53,233 nucleotides of DNA, taken from the NCBI GenBank assembly GCA_964609965.1, contig CAZSTS010000015.1, forward strand, positions 1-53,233. The letters are read 5' to 3'. The notes beneath the pieces were generated by a model. That model was not told the DNA's origin and searched no databases. It was given only the letters and a program-made list of their open reading frames with translations. Positions within the stretch are counted from its first letter, which is position 1. Every line of letters begins with the position of its first letter. Positions 7,246 to 16,152 of this stretch are shown one piece after another. This stretch comes from JAHJDR01 sp964609965 (GTDB lineage: Bacteria > UBA10199 > JADGCS01). Position numbers and translations under genes: made by a program.

Positions 7246-8331
7246 ATGTCATCAGAAAAAAAAATTTGTTTTCTTTTAAGTGGTGATGAGGCGGCTGATG
7301 TCTTAGAGCATGTTTATTTGCTTTGCAGACATTTTACTGAGTACTGTGACGTCACTGTGATTGCTCCAACTCATATGGCGCATATTGGTTCACGGTTTTA
7401 TGAAAAAATGACAAAAGCAAATGTTCAGCTTTGTATTCTTCACACAGACAAAACCACTTCGTCAAAGGCTTTAAAAGAAGTAAAAAATATTTTATCTGAT
7501 CTAAAAATTTCAATTATTCACACGCATGATGACAAAGCTGCACGTTGTGTCACATTACTCAATTCACCAAAGTTTTCTTTAAAGCATATCAATACGGTTT
7601 TTAGTTATTATCCTTACAAGGGGATTGGAGGATTAAAAAAAATATCTAAGAATAGAATTCTTAAAAACTGTGATCGTACTGTTTTTGTTACGCGCCATTG
7701 CCAAGAAATTATGTTGGGTTCTTATGCAATTCAAAATCCCATTGTCATTTATCCTGGCGCTGAAGAATGCAAAGATTTAGTTTCTAGTAACAATGCTGAT
7801 GATCAGATAGTCCTGTTTGTTGGGCCGTTATTGAGATCGAGTGGTTGTATTGATTTGCTCAAGGCTTTTTCTTTGATGTGTACGGGTCGCTCTAATCTTA
7901 AATTACATATTATAGGTCGTGGTCCTCTTTATGAAGAACTTAGTAAAATCGCCCAGACATTAAGAATAGCAGAAAAGGTGATTATTAGTGATCAAGTGAG
8001 TGATGTTTCGGAACAATATAAAGGTGCCTCTGTTTTTGTTTTGCCGACCTATTTAGAGATCATATCACAGTCTCTTATTACAGCGATGAGTTATCAAAAG
8101 CCTATTGTTACGAGTAATACACAGAGTCACAGGGAATATTTTGCTGATAATGCATCAGCCGTTTTGGTAAAACACGGTGATGTGTTTCAATATGCCATGG
8201 CCATTAAAAAGATTCTTGATGATCAAACCCATGCAGATGATTTAAAGTCGAGAGTAAAAGAAAAGTTCAAAAAGTGTTTTTTGGCAAATCAAATGATCGA
8301 AAAGCATAAGATGCTTTATAAAATGGTATAA
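7246..8331 (+). CDS. GT4-like glycosyltransferase
   Basis: A 361-aa GT-B fold glycosyltransferase. The N-terminal half (1-175) has the acceptor-domain pattern (KICFLLSGDEAADVLEHVY, then the HTHDDKAA motif). The C-terminal half has the donor-nucleotide domain (VLFVGPLLRSSGCIDLLKA, HIIGRGPLYEEL, VFVLPTYLEIISQSLITAM). It would transfer a sugar from a nucleotide donor at the cytoplasmic face of the membrane, probably for polysaccharide or LPS. The usual EX7E pair is altered: Glu is present in YLEIIS but the second position is Thr in LITAM, so activity may differ from classical GT4 enzymes. GGAAG precedes ATG. The TAA stop overlaps a heptad array before uvrB. Acceptor and donor unknown. Confidence 0.82.
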   Translation: MSSEKKICFLLSGDEAADVLEHVYLLCRHFTEYCDVTVIAPTHMAHIGSRFYEKMTKANVQLCILHTDKTTSSKALKEVKNILSDLKISIIHTHDDKAARCVTLLNSPKFSLKHINTVFSYYPYKGIGGLKKISKNRILKNCDRTVFVTRHCQEIMLGSYAIQNPIVIYPGAEECKDLVSSNNADDQIVLFVGPLLRSSGCIDLLKAFSLMCTGRSNLKLHIIGRGPLYEELSKIAQTLRIAEKVIISDQVSDVSEQYKGASVFVLPTYLEIISQSLITAMSYQKPIVTSNTQSHREYFADNASAVLVKHGDVFQYAMAIKKILDDQTHADDLKSRVKEKFKKCFLANQMIEKHKMLYKMV

Positions 8332-8360
8332 GGCGTAAGGCTTAGGGCTTAAGGCGTAGG
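8330..8360. repeat. Period-7 degenerate array
   Basis: Four heptads of the form AAGGCGT or AGGGCTT. The array contains the last bases of the glycosyltransferase stop codon and ends about 12 nt before the uvrB start. Confidence 0.75.
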
Positions 8361-8371
8361 TGAGAAAGCAT

Positions 8372-10366
8372 ATGGGTTTATTCAATTTACAATCAGACTA
8401 TTCTCCGTGCGGGGATCAGCCTCAGGCGATTGCTGAACTTGTCAAGGCAGCTAAAGAAGGCAGGCACCATCAAACACTATTAGGTGTGACGGGTTCTGGT
8501 AAAACTTTTACTGTAGCGCAAACTATAGCAGCGCTAGAAAAGCCAGCCTTAATCATGGCGCCAAATAAAACTTTGGCAGCCCAACTTTATTCTGAATTCA
8601 AAACATTCTTTCCTGAAAATGCTGTAGAGTATTTTGTGAGTTATTATGATTACTATCAACCTGAGGCATATATTCCACGGAATGATCTTTATATCGAAAA
8701 AGATTCTTCTATTAATGAAGATATCGATAAACTCAGGCACTCCGCCACACATTCCTTATTATCCCGTCGCGATGTGATCATAGTTGCGAGTGTTTCTTGT
8801 ATCTACGGCCTTGGTTCGCCTGAGGCCTATCAGAGCATGCTAGTTGATATTGAGAAAGGCATGAATGTTAGCCGATCCGATATAATCAATAAACTCATCG
8901 AAATCCAATATGAACGCAATGACATTGATTTTCATCGAGGGTGTTTTCGAAGTCGTGGAGATGTGTTAGACATTTTTCCAGCTTACGAAGAAGATCGTGC
9001 TATACGTATGGAGTTTTTTGATGACGAGATAGATGAAATCAAAGTCATTGATCCTATAAAAGGAGATGTGATCGAAAAGATTGATCGCATAGCTATTTAC
9101 CCTGGTTCTCATTATGTTTTGCCAGAAGATAAACGGGAACAAGCCATCATCAGCATTCGCGAAGAGTTGGGTGAACGCCTAAAATATTTCGAAAATCAGG
9201 ATATGCTAGTCGAAAAGCAAAGGCTTGAACAGCGCACACAGTATGACTTGGAGATGATTGAAGAGATTGGTTTTTGCAAAGGTATTGAGAATTATTCGCG
9301 CCACTTTGATGGGCGTCAACCTGGTGATCCTCCGCCAACCCTTTTACAATATTTTCCCAAAGACTTTCTTTTGTTTATCGATGAATCTCATATTTCAGTT
9401 CCACAAGTAGGAGGTATGTATAAAGGGGACCGCTCACGAAAGCAGACATTAGTGGACTTTGGTTTTCGTCTTCCTAGCGCATGTGATAATCGGCCATTAA
9501 AGTTTGAAGAATTTGAATCATTTCTTGATCAAGTATTCTATGTTTCGGCAACTCCAGGTGAATACGAAATCAATAAATCAAATGGAGTTGTGGTTGAGCA
9601 AGTTATTCGTCCTACAGGGCTTGTTGATCCTCGTATTGAGGTAAAGCCGGTAAAGAATCAGGTCGACGTTTTGATGACTGCTATCAAAGAAGTGGTGGAT
9701 CAAAAAGAGAGGGTATTAGTAACAACGCTGACAAAGCGCATGGCAGAGAATCTCACAAAATACTTTGCCGAGATGGGTATTCGTTGTCGCTATCTTCATT
9801 CAGACATCAATACCATTGAGAGATTTCAAATCCTAAGAGACCTTAGGTTAGGAGAATTTGATGTATTGATAGGGATCAATCTTTTGAGAGAAGGATTGGA
9901 TCTTCCAGAAGTATCGTTGGTTGCTATTTTAGATGGAGACAAGGAAGGATTTTTGAGATCGGAGCGTTCTCTCATTCAAACTTTTGGTCGAGCAGCCAGG
10001 AACGTAAAAGGTCGTGTTCTTGTTTTTGCTGATACGATGACAGGTTCGCTCAGAAGCGCTATCAAAGAGACAAATCGTCGACGCAAAATTCAAGAAGCCT
10101 ATAATAAAGAAAACAACATAGCTCCAAAGACTATTATCAAAGCTATCCGAGAAGGTTTGCCCCAAGCTATCGAAGCAGATTATCTAGATCCAGATATCAA
10201 ACTAGATATCCCCGAAAATATAAATGTGAGAGACATACCAAAGATTCTTATCAAGCTGAGAAAAGAAATGGAAGCCTGTGCCAAGAACTTAGAATATGAA
10301 AAGGCAGCAAAACTCAGAGATGAAATTAAAAAATTGAGGGAAGTGGAGATGGTTCTTGGCGTCTAG
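8372..10366 (+). CDS. uvrB: Excinuclease ABC subunit B
   Basis: A 664-aa UvrB, the helicase-like damage-verification subunit of nucleotide excision repair, acting with UvrA and UvrC on DNA. All hallmarks are present: Walker A GVTGSGKT (38-45), the SYYDYYQPEAYIP beta-hairpin region that clamps the lesion strand, FIDESHISVPQVGGMYKGDR, the helicase C-terminal GINLLREGLDLPEVSLV and QTFGRAARN motifs, and a C-terminal UVR domain (ACAKNLEYEKAAKLRDEIKK) that contacts UvrC. The start is placed at ATG 8372 (MGLFNLQSDY) rather than an in-frame GTG at 8360, because UvrB proteins begin just before the FxLxSxYxPxGDQPxAI block. The final Gly-Val-stop codons fall inside a heptad array. uvrA and uvrC are not in the window. 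Confidence 0.98.
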   Translation: MGLFNLQSDYSPCGDQPQAIAELVKAAKEGRHHQTLLGVTGSGKTFTVAQTIAALEKPALIMAPNKTLAAQLYSEFKTFFPENAVEYFVSYYDYYQPEAYIPRNDLYIEKDSSINEDIDKLRHSATHSLLSRRDVIIVASVSCIYGLGSPEAYQSMLVDIEKGMNVSRSDIINKLIEIQYERNDIDFHRGCFRSRGDVLDIFPAYEEDRAIRMEFFDDEIDEIKVIDPIKGDVIEKIDRIAIYPGSHYVLPEDKREQAIISIREELGERLKYFENQDMLVEKQRLEQRTQYDLEMIEEIGFCKGIENYSRHFDGRQPGDPPPTLLQYFPKDFLLFIDESHISVPQVGGMYKGDRSRKQTLVDFGFRLPSACDNRPLKFEEFESFLDQVFYVSATPGEYEINKSNGVVVEQVIRPTGLVDPRIEVKPVKNQVDVLMTAIKEVVDQKERVLVTTLTKRMAENLTKYFAEMGIRCRYLHSDINTIERFQILRDLRLGEFDVLIGINLLREGLDLPEVSLVAILDGDKEGFLRSERSLIQTFGRAARNVKGRVLVFADTMTGSLRSAIKETNRRRKIQEAYNKENNIAPKTIIKAIREGLPQAIEADYLDPDIKLDIPENINVRDIPKILIKLRKEMEACAKNLEYEKAAKLRDEIKKLREVEMVLGV

Positions 10367-10399
10367 CGTCTAACGTCTGGCGTACAGCGGTTAGGGTCG
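10358..10399. repeat. Period-7 array spanning both convergent stop codons
   Basis: Six heptads starting GGCGTCT, AGCGTCT and ending AGGGTCG. The array contains the uvrB TAG (10364-10366) and the TAA of the convergent RND gene (complement of 10391-10393). Confidence 0.8.
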
Positions 10400-13300
10400 T
10401 AGAGCCTTGGGGATATGGGGTTCTAGTCGTTTAAAAGATTTTCCCACAAATTCTTTCAAGTCCTCTAAAATAAATAAAAACAAAGGTAAGAAAAATATCG
10501 TGATGATGGCGCCTGAGACAATGCCGTAGTTGAGGGCTAAAGCCATGGGACGGATAAAGGGATCAGACCCTCCAAGACCGTAAGCAGCTGGGATTATGCC
10601 AAAGAAGGTAGTGAGTGTAGTGAGCATGATGGCTCTGAGTCTTGTGGTCGCGCCTTCTATAATTGCGTCTTTTGTGGAAACGCCTTTGGCTCTTAGCTTA
10701 TTAATAAAATCAATCATGATGATACCACTATCTACCACAACGCCTGTCATACCAATGATTCCCATCAGACACATAAAGCTTAAGGGTTCTCTGTGGAGAA
10801 AAAAGGCTAATATGATACCTGTGATAGCAAAGGGGATGGTGACCATGATCATTAAGGGTTGTGCTAGAGAGCGGAGCATCGCAATGAGGATCAAGAGAAT
10901 AAGAATAGCTGCTAAATAAAGAGAACTAAACATATTATTTAAAGATTCTTTTGTTTCTTGTAGCTCTCCTCCAAATCCAATTGTGTAACCAGGGTAGTCT
11001 TTCTCAACTTTTTCGATCAAGGGTTGGATGAGTTTGCTCACTTCTAAAGAAGAAATCGTTTTTTCATTAATATTAGCTGTAACATTTATTGTGCGAGTTG
11101 AGTCAAAGTGTTTGATGGCGAGAAGACCTTTGTGTTTTTCAAAAGTAGCGATTTGATCAATCTTAATAAGGTTTCCTTTGTTGTTGGGAATGGATAACGC
11201 GGTGATGGCTTTTGCGTCATGTCGTAGTTCATGAGGAAACTTAACGACCACGTCGATTTCTTCTTCGGAGCTTTTAATTTTTGTGGCAATGTTTCCATCA
11301 AAGGCATGGCGAACAGTTGTTGCCACATCTTCAACAGTGACACCTGTTTGCGCTGCTTTGATGGGGTCCACAATAACGCGGTACTCGTCCTTATCAAGAT
11401 CGTAGTCATCTTTGATGTCGTTCACACCTTCAATTTTGCTGAGTGAATCAACGAATTTGGCGGCAATTGTTTCTGAAAGAGATAGGCTATCGCCTTTGAT
11501 ACGAATTTGAATTGGTTTTCCTACTGGAGGCCCCATGCGGACCTTTTCAAAATCCAGTCGTGTGAAACCATCAAGATCCTTTGTCTGGTTACGTATATCA
11601 TCGATGATTTCTTGTGTAGTTCGGTCTCGGGCGCTCTGGGGAGTTAGGTAAACTATGATCTGGCCCACGTGAGTGAGAATTTTTGACACAGGATCATGAG
11701 AGTCTCTTTGAATAATACCCACATTAGCTGTGTAATGTTGAAGCTCTTCGGGTTTGAGTGCGTCGATAGATTGTTCGATTTTGCTGACTTTATCAGACAT
11801 TACAGCCAGGCTGTCACCTTGAATGCCCTCGATTTGAAGATGAAGAATTTCGATGCCTTTTGAAGGGAAAAGAATAAAACGCATTTTAGTGACAGCAAAT
11901 GTCACGCTCATAATAAAACAAACAGCCAAGACGCCAACGAATAGATAACGTCGATTAATGATTCGTTTAAGGATGTTTTCGTAATGTGATTTCCACCAAT
12001 TAAAGCGTTCATGTCTTTTGTCTTTGCGATATTTTGGAGTAAATCTTCCACTGTTGAGATGATGGATGTGTGAAGGCAAAATAATCAGGGCCTGAAACAA
12101 AGATGCTAAGAGAGTTATGGTGAGAACAAGGGGAATGTGTTTAAGGAATTTTCCCATCATTCCACCCATAATCAGAATGGGTGTGAAGGCGGCAACAGTT
12201 GTGAGGACTGTTGTGATAAGAGGCCAGGCAACTTCGGCTACGCCTTGTATTGTAGCTTCGGCCGGTGATTTGTGCATCTCAAGATGACGAAAGATATTTT
12301 CGGAAATAACTATATCCTCATCCACTAACATCCCCAGCACCATAATCAAACCAAACATGGCAATGAGGTTAAACGTGATACCCATGGCATTCATACATGT
12401 AAAAGTGAGGAAAAGAGCCGTAGGAATACCTATAAATGCAGCGATGGCTGTGCGGACAGAAAGAAAAGAAAAAAGCAAGATGATGACCATGGCCATGCCT
12501 AAAAGACCATTGTTGACGAGAACATTTTGCCTACGTTTGATATAAAAAGACATATCATTCACGTAAGTGATCTCGAGATTTTCTGTTGATTTGAGAAAGG
12601 TGGTGCCGATGTCTTTGACTTTTTCAACCATGTTAATGGCATCGCCTTTTTCTTTTTTGATAACCACAAGGTTTATTGAGCGAGTTCCTTGGGTGCGGTT
12701 GATGATTGTTTCTTCGGCAAAGGTTTGAGTGACGTTTGCAATATCTTTGATGTGGATCCAGTTTCCTAAAGAGCTGGCTCTGACAATGGTTTTTTTGATG
12801 TCTTCGGCGTTTTCAAACTCACCAGTGGTGCGCAAAAGGTATTCCTGGCCATCTAGGTAATATTTTCCGCCAGGAATAGCTCTGTTTTGTTTACTTAAGG
12901 CTTTGCTGATTTCTTGGATGCTCAAATGTTTATTTGAAAGAGTTTGAGGGTTAACCTCAACCCAAATCTCATAATCGCGCAGTCCTTTGTATTCGACTCG
13001 AGCTACTTCGGGCAGATCGAGAATCTTTTTTTCGAGAGTTTTGGCGTGACTTCGTAAAATCTTTTCGGGAAGATTTCCAGACAGAGCCACTTCAACAATA
13101 GGACTGTTTTTTGTCTTGAGATCTCTGACAAGAGGGCGGTCTTGAAGATCGCTAGGAAGATCATCCACGCGGTCGACTGCTCGCTGGATATCGTTAATCA
13201 CTCGATCTTTATTTTTAACCTTTTCTTCTAATTTTAAAGTGATGACTGAAATGCCTTCGGAGGAAACAGAGCTCATTTCTTTGATATCTTCGACTTCTTT

Positions 13301-13516
13301 AAGCTCCTTTTCAATCGGAATGGTGACAAGTTTTTCCATCTCTGTGGGTGTGGCACCGGGGTAGGGTGTAGTGACCATAACGACATCAAATGTGATGTTG
13401 GGAAAGGCCTCGCGTTGCATTGATCTTGTTGTAATAAAACCGGCAATAATAATGAAAACAAAAAGGAGATTGATAAGAAGAGTGTTATTAATCGAGAAGT
13501 TGGCCAAAAATTTCAT
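10391..13516 (-). CDS. RND-family inner-membrane transporter (AcrB-like)
   Basis: About 1041 aa, full length for the resistance-nodulation-division superfamily: an N-terminal membrane helix, a first periplasmic porter domain, TM2-6, a second periplasmic domain, a basic cytoplasmic loop and TM8-12. Such proteins export drugs, metals or lipids using proton influx, usually with a membrane-fusion protein and TolC; neither partner is adjacent. The TM4 proton-relay motif reads GMLVDEDIVISEN, i.e. Asp-Glu where AcrB has Asp-Asp, and the TM10 position of the AcrB relay Lys is Asp in GVVVDSGIIMIDF. The ATG at 13516 is chosen because further-upstream in-frame starts enter a heptad array or add a non-membrane extension; an ATG at 13534 is also possible and neither has a good Shine-Dalgarno. 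Substrate unknown. Confidence 0.9.
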   Translation of the reverse strand: MKFLANFSINNTLLINLLFVFIIIAGFITTRSMQREAFPNITFDVVMVTTPYPGATPTEMEKLVTIPIEKELKEVEDIKEMSSVSSEGISVITLKLEEKVKNKDRVINDIQRAVDRVDDLPSDLQDRPLVRDLKTKNSPIVEVALSGNLPEKILRSHAKTLEKKILDLPEVARVEYKGLRDYEIWVEVNPQTLSNKHLSIQEISKALSKQNRAIPGGKYYLDGQEYLLRTTGEFENAEDIKKTIVRASSLGNWIHIKDIANVTQTFAEETIINRTQGTRSINLVVIKKEKGDAINMVEKVKDIGTTFLKSTENLEITYVNDMSFYIKRRQNVLVNNGLLGMAMVIILLFSFLSVRTAIAAFIGIPTALFLTFTCMNAMGITFNLIAMFGLIMVLGMLVDEDIVISENIFRHLEMHKSPAEATIQGVAEVAWPLITTVLTTVAAFTPILIMGGMMGKFLKHIPLVLTITLLASLFQALIILPSHIHHLNSGRFTPKYRKDKRHERFNWWKSHYENILKRIINRRYLFVGVLAVCFIMSVTFAVTKMRFILFPSKGIEILHLQIEGIQGDSLAVMSDKVSKIEQSIDALKPEELQHYTANVGIIQRDSHDPVSKILTHVGQIIVYLTPQSARDRTTQEIIDDIRNQTKDLDGFTRLDFEKVRMGPPVGKPIQIRIKGDSLSLSETIAAKFVDSLSKIEGVNDIKDDYDLDKDEYRVIVDPIKAAQTGVTVEDVATTVRHAFDGNIATKIKSSEEEIDVVVKFPHELRHDAKAITALSIPNNKGNLIKIDQIATFEKHKGLLAIKHFDSTRTINVTANINEKTISSLEVSKLIQPLIEKVEKDYPGYTIGFGGELQETKESLNNMFSSLYLAAILILLILIAMLRSLAQPLMIMVTIPFAITGIILAFFLHREPLSFMCLMGIIGMTGVVVDSGIIMIDFINKLRAKGVSTKDAIIEGATTRLRAIMLTTLTTFFGIIPAAYGLGGSDPFIRPMALALNYGIVSGAIITIFFLPLFLFILEDLKEFVGKSFKRLEPHIPKALRP

Positions 13517-13570
13517 AGAAGAATTTTTTAGCATGAAGAAAAAAAGATGTCGAATGAATATGTGGGGATT

Positions 13571-13654
13571 GGTCAAAAGTCAAAAGTCGAAGGTCGAAGG
13601 TCGAAGAATACAGAATACGATAGGCGATAACCGATAATCGATAATCGATAGGTT
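13571..13654. repeat. Period-7 degenerate array (12 units)
   Basis: Twelve consecutive heptads drifting from GGTCAAA through GGTCGAA and GAATACA to ATAATCG with no phase change over 84 bp. It lies directly upstream of the RND gene start. Confidence 0.88.
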
Positions 13655-13678
13655 TTACTCTATTTATTGTGTGAAAAA

Positions 13679-14467
13679 TTAGTTTAATATTAGGAGAGGA
13701 TCAGTGTCGAAAGTACCATCAAGAATGGCTGTGAAGTCGGCTCCTGGAAAGGCTTCGGAAACAGAAGATACAGAACCTGCTGCTACAAGAACAACAGCTT
13801 GTTCAATGATGATTTCGCCACTGGCTTCTAGGTCACCCGAAATAACGATGTCAGTTGTTAGATCGAGAATCAGTCGATTGATTTCGAACAGACCTTCAGC
13901 TGAGTCTTCTGCTAAATAACCATCAAGATTTTCAGTGACCATAAACGCACGGATTCGGATGCTCACATCGGTTAAGTAGAGTGAGCCATCATCATTGAGA
14001 ATGCCAGAAAATTCAGAGTCATCTTCTGATCCACAATCAGAATCCGAAACAAAGCGACCACAAGAATCAATGACTAGATCAATGTCAACGCCATCGGTTT
14101 TATCTGAATAAGCATGACAGCCAGTAGTTTCGGATTCAAGAGTACACACGCGGTATACCATTTTTGGCATGTTTTGTGCTCTTAGCGTGATTGTATAATC
14201 TTCATTAAGAGTCATGTAGATTTCATACGTGTCTGGCAGGTTAACACCAAAATCCCATTCTTCATCATCAGAGTCGAGCTGTAGATTGAGATTGAAATAA
14301 AGAGTCATGTTTGTTGCTGGAGTGTTCTCTGAAGCAGATCCGTCATCAATTGTTTCAGATTCAGAAGCAGAACCATCAGAGGAGGGTGAACCTCCACATG
14401 AATTAAGTGTAAAGCTTAAGAGAAAAATGACGGCGATGATGATGTAGTAAAAAGTTCTTTTTTTCAC
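13679..14467 (-). CDS. Acidic Ser-rich lipoprotein of unknown function
   Basis: A lipoprotein of about 262 aa with no recognised domain. The n-region is VKKRTFYY, followed by a hydrophobic stretch and the lipobox LNSCGG with Cys at residue 24. A low-complexity Ser/Glu/Gly linker (SSDGSASESETIDDGSASE) follows, then a beta-rich, strongly acidic domain with YEIYMTLNEDYTITLRAQNM and a long run of alternating hydrophobic residues (LILDLTTDIVISGDLEASG). The GTG at 14467 is preferred because the ORF's more upstream GTG at 14518 would give an unusually long n-region; no Shine-Dalgarno supports either. Gly at position +2 fits outer-membrane sorting. Its left neighbour is a heptad array and then no gene for about 100 bp. 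Confidence 0.65.
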   Translation of the reverse strand: MKKRTFYYIIIAVIFLLSFTLNSCGGSPSSDGSASESETIDDGSASENTPATNMTLYFNLNLQLDSDDEEWDFGVNLPDTYEIYMTLNEDYTITLRAQNMPKMVYRVCTLESETTGCHAYSDKTDGVDIDLVIDSCGRFVSDSDCGSEDDSEFSGILNDDGSLYLTDVSIRIRAFMVTENLDGYLAEDSAEGLFEINRLILDLTTDIVISGDLEASGEIIIEQAVVLVAAGSVSSVSEAFPGADFTAILDGTFDTDPLLILN

Positions 14468-14745
14468 TCTATATAATGTATCGGGCAGGGAGGTACTTGG
14501 GTTGCTTAGTTTTATCACAGACAGGGTGACTATAATAACTCAAGAGGAATAATCCATCTTTTTTCAAGCTTTTCATGACGTTATGTGGCATTGAATTCTC
14601 AAATAACTCTAGGGAGATGATGCTTTGAGTCATGGTTTTCGTCTTTAGAAGTAAGAAAAAATCATGATTGATGAGATGAACAGTGTTTTATATAAGTTTT
14701 GGACAAATATTGAGGCATAGCAACTGTATTAGAAGTCGTTATTTT

Positions 14746-16146
14746 ATGAATAAAAATCTAATAAAAAAAATATTAATAATTTTTCTTATCATTATTTTGT
14801 TCGAACCATCATCTGTTTTTGGGTTTTCGATTAATATTGGTAAGCCTGATAGCTTTTCTAAATTAGCAGAAAAGGTTGGGCCAGCGGTTGTTAATATCTA
14901 TACATCCAACAATATACGTTATTCATCACACCCTTTTGGTGGGGTAGATCAATTTTTTAATGAATTTTTAAAAAGAAAAAACTCTAATCAAAAAGCCAAG
15001 AAAGAACAAAACTCACTTGGCTCAGGCCTTATCATTTCTGAAAATGGCAATATACTTACAAATTATCATGTTGTGTCAGGTGCTGATGATATTTTTATTA
15101 ATCTCAATGATGATAAAAAGCTTAAAGCGAAAATAATTGGAATTGATAAGAAGCTTGACCTTGCTTTGTTAAAAATAATGGTTCCAGGAAAATATCCGTA
15201 CGTAAAGTTTGGAAATTCTCATAAAGCTCGCGTTGGAGATTGGGTTATGGCGGTGGGTAATCCTTTTGGTTTAGGACAAACAATTACAGTAGGCATTATA
15301 TCTGCAAAAGGACGTATTTTAGGAGCTGGGCCTTACGATGATTTTATTCAGACCGATGCTTCTATCAATCCTGGTAATTCAGGAGGCCCCTTGTTTGATA
15401 TGGATGGAGAGGTCATTGGAATTAATACGGCTATTGTGACAAGTGGGCAGGGGATTGGGTTTGCTATTCCCATAAATCTAGCAAAGCAAGCTGTTGACCA
15501 GTTAATGTCCAAGGGCGAGGTCACGCGTGGTTGGCTTGGTGTTTCGATTAAAGATATTAACTTTAGAGAAGCAGAGGAATTGAAGATAAATAGAAAAGAT
15601 GGTGTGCTAGTTACCGATGTTGTTCCTAAAGGCCCTGCTTATCGTTCTGGATTAAGGCCTGGTGATGTTGTGACAAAGGTTAACGGTGACTCCATAAAAT
15701 CCGCAAAGATGATGCCTGGTTTGGTAGCACAATTCGCACCAGGATCAGAGGTTGAATTAACGATCATTCGTAATGATAAAAAATATAAGGTGAAAGCACT
15801 TCTAGGCGATCTCGACAACCCAAATAAATCTTTTATTTACCCCACAGAATCACAAGTCGGAATGCTCACAAATAAACAAAAGTTGATCGGCATTGATGTA
15901 AGAGACTTAGAGAAGGATGATCATGAGAGCATTAAATCTGGTGTCTATGTTTCAAATGTTCATAAGAATTCATTGGCTGCTAAGGTGGGATTGAAACGGG
16001 GAGATATTATTCGCAAACTCAATAATAACGGCATTTCAGGTGTAAAAGAGTTTAAAAAGAAGCTCAAAAAAATCGATTTAGGTGATATTCTCAAATTAGA
16101 TGTGGCTAGAGGGGATAAAAAAATGTATTTTGCTTTTCAAAGATAG
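14746..16146 (+). CDS. HtrA/Deg-family periplasmic serine protease
   Basis: A 466-aa Deg protease: signal peptide (1-27, ending SSVFGF), trypsin-like domain and two PDZ domains. The catalytic triad is His108 (TNYHVV), Asp138 (KKLDLALL) and Ser212 in INPGNSGGPLFD. PDZ1 (about 255-345) includes TRGWLGVSI, then RSGLRPGDVVTKVNG; PDZ2 (about 380-460) includes SLAAKVGLKRGDIIRKLN. The family degrades or refolds damaged envelope proteins and forms trimers or cages in the periplasm. The start at 14746 is chosen because it directly precedes the Lys-rich n-region of the signal peptide; the longer frame from 14683 would add 21 residues before it. The next gene, an M16 peptidase, is convergent with only 6 bp between stops. 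It could be called degP or degQ; the two-PDZ layout fits both. Confidence 0.93.
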   Translation: MNKNLIKKILIIFLIIILFEPSSVFGFSINIGKPDSFSKLAEKVGPAVVNIYTSNNIRYSSHPFGGVDQFFNEFLKRKNSNQKAKKEQNSLGSGLIISENGNILTNYHVVSGADDIFINLNDDKKLKAKIIGIDKKLDLALLKIMVPGKYPYVKFGNSHKARVGDWVMAVGNPFGLGQTITVGIISAKGRILGAGPYDDFIQTDASINPGNSGGPLFDMDGEVIGINTAIVTSGQGIGFAIPINLAKQAVDQLMSKGEVTRGWLGVSIKDINFREAEELKINRKDGVLVTDVVPKGPAYRSGLRPGDVVTKVNGDSIKSAKMMPGLVAQFAPGSEVELTIIRNDKKYKVKALLGDLDNPNKSFIYPTESQVGMLTNKQKLIGIDVRDLEKDDHESIKSGVYVSNVHKNSLAAKVGLKRGDIIRKLNNNGISGVKEFKKKLKKIDLGDILKLDVARGDKKMYFAFQR

Positions 16147-16152
16147 CGCGTT

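Noticed and set aside
13571..13654. CRISPR array
   Set aside because: The repeats are 7 bp and contiguous with no spacers, and no cas gene is present.
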